Notes under the pieces: model-generated | Databases searched by the model: none | What the model was told of the DNA's origin: nothing | Seen by the model: the letters and a program-made list of their open reading frames with translations, nothing else | Shown: positions 57,910 to 64,000 of the stretch, piece by piece | Numbering within the stretch: the stretch's first letter is position 1 | Layout: every line of letters begins with the position of its first letter | Made by a program: the position numbers and the translations under genes | From: Turritopsis dohrnii | Taxonomy: Eukaryota; Cnidaria; Hydrozoa; Anthoathecata; Oceaniidae | Length of the DNA stretch: 64,000 nucleotides | Direction: 5' to 3' | NCBI GenBank assembly: GCA_027922465.2 | Contig: BQMF02000029.1 | Location: 806,001 to 870,000, forward strand

Positions 57910-58074
57910 CAGAGGCGTAGCGAGAGGTCAGTCAAAATTTGTGGAGGAGAGTTAAGTCATTTAAAGTAGAAAAGGAAAGCGTGCAAGTAACCTAATCGAT
58001 ACTTAAGACTGAAAAGAAATATCATAATGTTGAACTCCTCCAGGTTTTTTTGACTGACCCTAAGTACGCCTCTG
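57910..58074. mobile_element. CAGAGGCGTAG hAT-type MITE, copy 2
   Basis: Inverted relative to the copy at 41486-41649, with the same 11-bp termini and a 5-bp duplication GTATA (57905-57909 and 58075-58079). The right end has one change (GTACGCCTCTG). Confidence 0.88.
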
Positions 58075-58167
58075 GTATAAACCCCAAAAACGTTCATTCT
58101 GTTCAATAAAAACCCATTTTTCTATTTTCAAAATTTTCTCAAGTTGTGTTTTACTTTCATACTAACA

Positions 58168-61100
58168 TCTAGATATTAATAGCCGATTCTCCGTTTGTTT
58201 GTAAGTCACGCAAAATGGTAGATTGAGTTGTGAGCGAAATTATTTCTTTTCTTTTGTGTGCGACGTGAGTTCGAAACAAATACATTGCAGCCCTTATCGA
58301 ACGTGACTTTTTTTGGCTGGTGAACCAATAGAGATAACGTTTTCTTTTTATTATTATTGTTAGTTTTATATTCCAAGGACCACCGTTGACTTGGCTTTGA
58401 AAACAATACATCAACTAAATACAAAGAAACTAACTGATTAAACATTTTGGACAAAAAGCAGCACGTGGCAGCATGTGCGGTTTGCCAGTGTATCGTAACG
58501 GTTGCCTGACTGTCTGAGACGGGTGAACTTTTTTTGGAGCAATCAGGATGTTTAAAAACCGATAGGCAAAAAAAGATTATCATGAAACAAAATATTTTTT
58601 TGCTTTTGTCTTAATAGTTCTCTTAATTTCTTTTAATCGATTTCTTTTAATCTATTTTAATCTGTTCGAACGTTTTTTATTCACTTCATTCATTTAGCAC
58701 GTGCATTTTTTTTCTCCTCCCGTGTGATCTTTTTAAAAGAAACCATTTTTTCACCTACTTCTGACAGCACCCATGTTAGAGCGCGTAAAACAAAAGCTAA
58801 TAATAAGCAACCTCGAACCCAGGGTCTCTTGCCTTTTCGATATACGGATAGCGGCAAAGAAGACCCTGGCGAACGCTACAGAATTAACGAATTCTATTGG
58901 CTGAAAATATTACAACGACCGCAGGATTTTCGAGCAAAAAGAAGAAATCATCCGAGTTACTACTGAGGAAGATAAGAATTGGAGTCTAAAAATCTAATTA
59001 TTCAAAATAACATTATTTTAGCTATCATTTCAATTCAAAAAGCACTGTTATGGTAACATTATGTATTTACAATGAGAAAGGCTAACAACAAAAAGTTCTT
59101 AAAATAGTCAACAAGTGAACAAGATAAATTTTCATGCTCTTTTGACTGATAGAAACAACAGAATAGTGATGAATTATGGCAGTCTTTGTTAGAAGAATAT
59201 AGTTTCTAAGAACTTTAATTACCTGTGCTAAAATTTAAGAGCATAATTTAGAAATATGAGGATGACCATCTTCAATCATTTCTGGGAGGAAAACATGAAT
59301 TTTTTTTATGACACAATTTTTGAATATTATCAACAATAAAACTACAGAAATCACAAATACATACAAATACATAGTTGAAACATTATTTTATGATCACAGA
59401 TTGACCTATATTTCCATTATTTAAATATCATACACTTATTAAATTTATATAGCTAATTTCCATTCACTCAGATTCCTTATTAGAATTTAGTGGCTTCAGT
59501 TGATGAATATAAATCACAACATTTCTGAAGCAAAATTGTTCAATATGTGGGTCTAAACAAAGCGTTGCAATCCAGAAATGGGATCAAAAACTAAACCAAG
59601 CATGTGCACATACATAGAATGAAAATGTAATCTAATTTTTACTTTACGGTACACAATTTGTAGGATTTTCATAAAAAGGTATACATTGACTTAAGAATTC
59701 TAAATCTTAAGCTGTATATCGTTTAGCAAAATACATAAAAGGATAAAGGTAAACTTTACACTTAACAACAATACAGCGTTTACTCAAAACTAAACCATCT
59801 GCCATAATGGATTCAAGATCCCATGTAATGATTTAAAACTGTTATATATACGTCACATAGCTTGGTTATAAAAATCCTGCAAATTGTCAGAGAGAGAAGA
59901 ATGGGCTGACAAGAACGACTGAGACGATTTAAGGGAAGATAACAATCTAAAAACCAATTTCCCTGAAATTTGAAATATCAGTATTCATACAGAATACCAT
60001 CCTGTTTTCGATCACATAGTAACCTTGAAACTAACAACAAATTTCACTCAACATATGTTAAAATTTGGTTAAAATCCTGACAGGATCCTACACAAGATCC
60101 TACAAGAATTCATAATAAAAATACTTCTTTTTCAGCATACATAATAAGGGTAGTTAACATATACAACAAACATCATTTTATAAGTTGTGTTTTTCTGTCT
60201 TCATTTGTGACAAACGTATAAATACTTAGGTCACTTACATGAAGAAGTTATAGAGCTTTTTCGAAATAGACATACATCTACTGACCAGTGAACTTAGCAA
60301 ATTTTGATATAAATAACGATGTTGAATCATTTAATAATTTGAATAAGTTCTTCATCCCAAACATTTATTATGAGAATCTTCTCTCACCACTGCACTGTTG
60401 TATTGTTTATGTATTATCTTCATAGTTTGTTTTTACTTTTTGTGTGCCTTTATTGACTATTTATATTTTCTTTTGTGGAAGATTGAACCTCAATACACTC
60501 AAGTTTTACTTTTCTGCTTCTGTTTCTGGATGTGTCTCCAAACAAAATAAACCACAGCTCGTTACAAAGATAAAATCCACACAACACCACACGAATTTTG
60601 CAATCTCCCTTTTATCATTCAAGGTTTTCGAATTTAATAACCTTGACAACGAATAAAATCTTTATCAAATCAGAAACACCGTCTTTCCAGAATGCTGTTG
60701 AAGTCTTGTAAACAACTAAGTTTTGCAGAAATGAGCTCGAGTGAACTCGACGAACTATATTTGGTCTCTATATTGGTTGTAATGTGACTATATAAAAAAC
60801 TGAATGCACAAGACAAAATTTCTTCGGGCCACCTCTTTTAAAAATTACACAGATTTTGTGTAATTTTCATGTCACGTGACCAGCGTTCGCCAGGGTCTTC
60901 TTTGCCGCTATCCGTATATCGAAAAGGCAAGAGACCCTGGGTTCGAGGTTGAATAATAAGTTGAAAAGTTTTTTTCTGTCTGCGTTTTGAGTGTATTGTT
61001 AAACGGATATTTGATTGGTTTAAAATCGTAAAGAAAAACCACGTGAAGTTCACGTTCGGAATGCATTGTGTAAAGCAAGAAAGTCTGCTGACATTTTAAA

Positions 61101-61312
61101 TGCGACCGTGACAATGAACGGCTGAGTTAAGAACATGCAAGATTTGAGACACAAGAAACGTATTTCTCTTCATGTGCAAACGAGCTTTATTAAGCGATAA
61201 AGCCAGCAGCAAAGGAAGTCTTATCGCTGGTTTTTAGTCCAAAAATTTGGAGCAGGTGGTGATGCAACGCAGGCTGAACATGGGCGGCGAGCGACGCCGC
61301 CTTGGCGGCTAG
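58168..61312 (+). mobile_element. Helitron D (type I), split by a nested element
   Basis: 5' TC at 58168 after A, and 3' hairpin plus CTAG at 61309-61312. Removing 58808-60960 (the nested element plus one copy of its target duplication) leaves a roughly 990-bp Helitron like copy A. Non-autonomous. Confidence 0.87.
58808..60951. mobile_element. 2.1-kb element with identical 70-bp TIRs, 9-bp TSD
   Basis: The ends start CAACCTCGAACCCAGGGTCT and are identical reverse complements over 70 bp (58808-58877 and 60882-60951). They are flanked by AATAATAAG on both sides (58799-58807 and 60952-60960), and that sequence is present once in Helitron A. Long TIRs and a 9-bp duplication fit a Mutator-like (MULE) non-autonomous element. 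The interior, about 2 kb, is AT-rich and non-coding as far as I can see. Each TIR holds an inner palindrome (CCAGGGTCT against AGACCCTGG). Confidence 0.9.
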
Positions 61313-62374
61313 TCTATATATTAATAGCCGATTCTCTGTATGTCTGTCTGTCTGTTTGTTTGTTTGTTTGTTTGTTTGTAAGTCACGCAAAATGGTAGAT
61401 TGAGTTGTGAGCGAAATTATTTCTTTTTTTGTGTGCGACGTGAGTTCGAAGCAAATACATTGCAACCCCAATCGAACGTGACTTTTTTTGGTTGATGAAC
61501 TTATAGGAATAACGTTTTGTTTTTATCATTATTGTTAGTTTTATATTCCACATTATTGACTTGGCTTTGAAAACAGTACATCAACTAAATACAAAGTCAC
61601 TAACTGATTAAATATTTTGGACAAAAAGCAGCAGTGGCAGAACGTGGCAGCATATGTTCGGTTAGCCACTAACTCTTGCCTGACTGTCTGAGACGGGTGA
61701 ACTTTTTTTTTGAGCAATCAAAATGTTTAAAAACCGATAGGTAAAAAAAGAGTATCATATCAAAAGAAAATGTTTTTTTTTTTTTGCTTTTCTTTTAATA
61801 ATTTAATTTGTTCTTTTAATTGTTAAGCGTTCTAATCGAACGTTTTTTTATTCTATTCATTGATTTAGCACGTGCCTTTTTTCTCTCCTCCGTGTGAACT
61901 TTTTAAGAAGAGAAACCATTTTCCCCCTGTTTGATAGCACCCATGTTAGAGCGCGCAACGTTTTTAAAACAAAAGCTAATAAAAAGTTTTTTCTCTCTAC
62001 GTTTTGAGTGCAAATAAATAACACATGAAATTTGGGTTTTTTTGGAACCATTGTTTAAACTGATATTTGATATTTGATTTCGAATCTGTCGCTAGGATAA
62101 CTGACGTTTTTTCGGGTCCGCGATACAGGCGATGGGGTGACAAAAAATTTGGGTCTAACTTTTTTGGGAGGGGTCTGTGACGTCATCAAAATCTTTGAAG
62201 AATGATATCTCTGTAACGGTTGATCGTAGCGGAACGATCCCATACATTTTTTTAATCAGTTTTTCGAGCTCTACAACATGGTAACACTTTCGGTTGCCAA
62301 TTCCTTAATTTTATTTTTCGTGAAGTCAACGCATGCTGAACATGGGCGGCGAGCGACGCCGCCTTGGCGGCTAG
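61313..62374 (+). mobile_element. Helitron E (type III 3' module)
   Basis: Directly follows D with no spacer. The 5' two thirds match the other copies. The 3' third, about 62090-62330, contains a sequence also found outside Helitrons at 43672-43830. The same terminal hairpin and CTAG are at 62371-62374. Confidence 0.87.
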
Positions 62375-63214
62375 TCTATATATTAATAGCCGATCCTCCG
62401 TTTGTTTGTAAGTCACGCAAAATGGTAGATTGAGTTGTGAGCGAAATTATTTCTTAATTTGTGTGCGACGTGAGTTCGAAGCAAATACATTGCAACCCCC
62501 AATCGAACGTGACTTTTTTGGCTGATGAACTAATAGGAATAACGTTTTGTTTTCATCATTATTGTTAGTTTTATATTCCACGTTGACTTGGCTTTGAAAA
62601 CACTACATCAACTAAATACAAAGAAACTAACTGATTAAACATTTTGGACAAAAAGCAGCAGTGGCAGAACGTGGCAGCATATGTTCGGTTTGCCACTAAC
62701 TCTTGCCTGACTGTCTGAGACGGGTGAACTTTTTTTTTGAGCAATCAAAATGTTTAAAAACCGATAGGTAAAAAAAGAGTATCATATCAAAACAAAATTT
62801 TTTTTTTTTTTTGCTTTTCTTTTAATAAATTAATTTCTTCTTTTAATTGTTAAGCGTTCTGATCGAACGTTTTTTTATTCTATTTATTCATTTAGCACGT
62901 GCCTTTTTTCTTTCCTCCGTGTGAACTTTTTAAGAAGAGAAACCATTTCCCCCTTACGTTTGATAGCACCCATGTTAGAGCGCGTAACTTTTTTTAAAAC
63001 AAAGGTTAATAAAAAGTTGAAATTTTCTCTCTATACGTTTTGAGTGCATTGTTACACTGATAAAAGATTGGTTTTACCAGAGGTTGTGACTTCGAATCTG
63101 CTTCTGGTTGAACACAAGTTGTATGAGCCGTTTACAAGGAAATTTGACGTTCATTGATATAGTGATACAGAGCAGGTGGACATGGGCGGCGAGCGACGCC
63201 GCCTTGGCGGCTAG
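62375..63214 (+). mobile_element. Helitron F (type II)
   Basis: Third member of the head-to-tail array. TC at 62375, hairpin and CTAG ending 63214, then host T at 63215. Module as in copies B and C. No coding capacity. Confidence 0.88.
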
Positions 63215-64000
63215 TAACATCTATTTCTTTTCGCCTATTTGCATGAACTGATTACCTGGTTCTCATTCATTTACAGTTAAAAGATACAATATGTATTTAA
63301 AAAACTACAACTAATAGAAACCGTCTGCTACAATGCTATTTTAAGTTGTTCGACAGAATTGCTATTGTAATCCTTTCGGGAAAACGTTTTATTTTCAAAA
63401 AGATTAATTTTCACTTAGAGAAATTTTTCAGTAGAGATTTTCTTCGTGAAACCTTTTGAAGACCTATACTTCAATAGCATTAATAAAGATTTTGGAGGGC
63501 CGCATACACACTCTTAATGGGGCATTTGTTAAATGTTTAAATTTGGCTTCATTCTACCCATGAGAAAAACATTAGGAAGATCTTTTATTTGCATTGCATT
63601 GCATCTTCATTTTAAAAACATTCGAACACACTCTGTTCATGTATGTAAACATTCGATGTGAATTCTCTGATGCTTTGGCTGAAATCACGTTTTGGTTTTA
63701 TAAAGTTATCTTGAACTATTTGTGTTTTGTTTGTAAACATTGGAAATAAAAGATAATACATCGTTCCCTGAAATTCAAAACACACCTTCACAGCTACCAC
63801 AGAGAGAGTTAGAACTGTAAGGCAATTCCTAAAAAACAACCGATGGTATATTAAATTTACCGGAGTACGAACTCATTGTTTATTTCGGAAATGGAGAGGC
63901 AGTGTCCTCATTTTTATTAAGTTTATATGGCTGTAAGCTGAAGCATGGACGTATAAAAAGAGAAGGACTCACAACTCATTTCAATAGCTATTCAATTCTA
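63215..64000. other. right-edge flank
   Basis: No gene within view. It carries the third copy of the short repeat seen at 2653-2825 (63305-63360). Confidence 0.45.
63950..63990 (+). promoter_or_regulatory. possible TATA-type core promoter
   Basis: TATAAAAAG at about 63952 is followed about 30 bp later by CTCATTTC, a plausible initiator. No coding sequence is visible before the window ends, so this is only a candidate for a gene to the right. Confidence 0.3.

Overview
The window is eukaryotic, AT-rich, intron-bearing animal DNA. I infer a cnidarian, perhaps a medusozoan or hydrozoan. The inference rests on the transposon mix (BEL/Pao, DIRS-like, Penelope-like, CR1/Jockey-like LINEs, Helitrons, hAT), on G2E3-like HECT proteins, and on small-exon animal genes. 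No species marker is visible, so this is not a proof. Only two host genes look intact. One is a seven-exon Cys-loop receptor subunit of the anion-channel type (26637-31010, 429 aa). The other is a three-exon, 87-residue IFI6/IFI27 (ISG12)-like gene (42090-43144), which is hidden in short exons. Almost everything else recognisable is mobile DNA, much of it nested.

Layout. 0.3-2.6 kb: a broken HECT-domain gene (minus). 3.5-3.9 kb: a 30-bp minisatellite. 5.1-6.3 kb: a pogo-like DDE element with TA target duplication. 6.8-8.8 kb: a DIRS-like relic. 9.1-11.8 kb: a LINE. 14.1-16.0 kb: two tandem Helitrons. 17.7-19.5 kb: a Penelope-like element with GIY-YIG and a hammerhead-like relic. 21-24 kb: short inverted-repeat elements. 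24.3-25.6 kb: a hAT relic carrying a tRNA-derived SINE. 26.6-31.0 kb: the receptor gene. 32.0-33.3 kb: a LINE 3' half.

33.5-38.1 kb is the most interesting unit. It is a 4.58-kb transposon with long terminal inverted repeats and a perfect 6-bp target duplication (CACAAT). It carries a HECT ubiquitin-ligase-like gene on plus and a DDE integrase-like transposase on minus, and its ends are loaded with GCGGCCGC-centred subterminal repeats. The left-edge HECT gene belongs to the same protein family.

38.2-47.0 kb: two diverged copies of a long repeat flank the IFI6-like gene, and one copy contains two nested MITEs. 47.6-54.3 kb: a decayed BEL/Pao element interrupted by two insertions. 54.3-55.4 kb: another repeat split by a Helitron. 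56.6-57.4 kb: a LINE relic. 58.2-63.2 kb: three Helitrons head to tail, the first split by a 2.1-kb element with identical 70-bp TIRs and a 9-bp target duplication. A possible core promoter sits at the right edge.

The genes do not form a pathway. The window is best read as an archive of transposon-on-transposon insertions around two small host genes. Frameshifts and stops are frequent in the transposon genes. I cannot separate natural decay from assembly indels where they fall in homopolymers.
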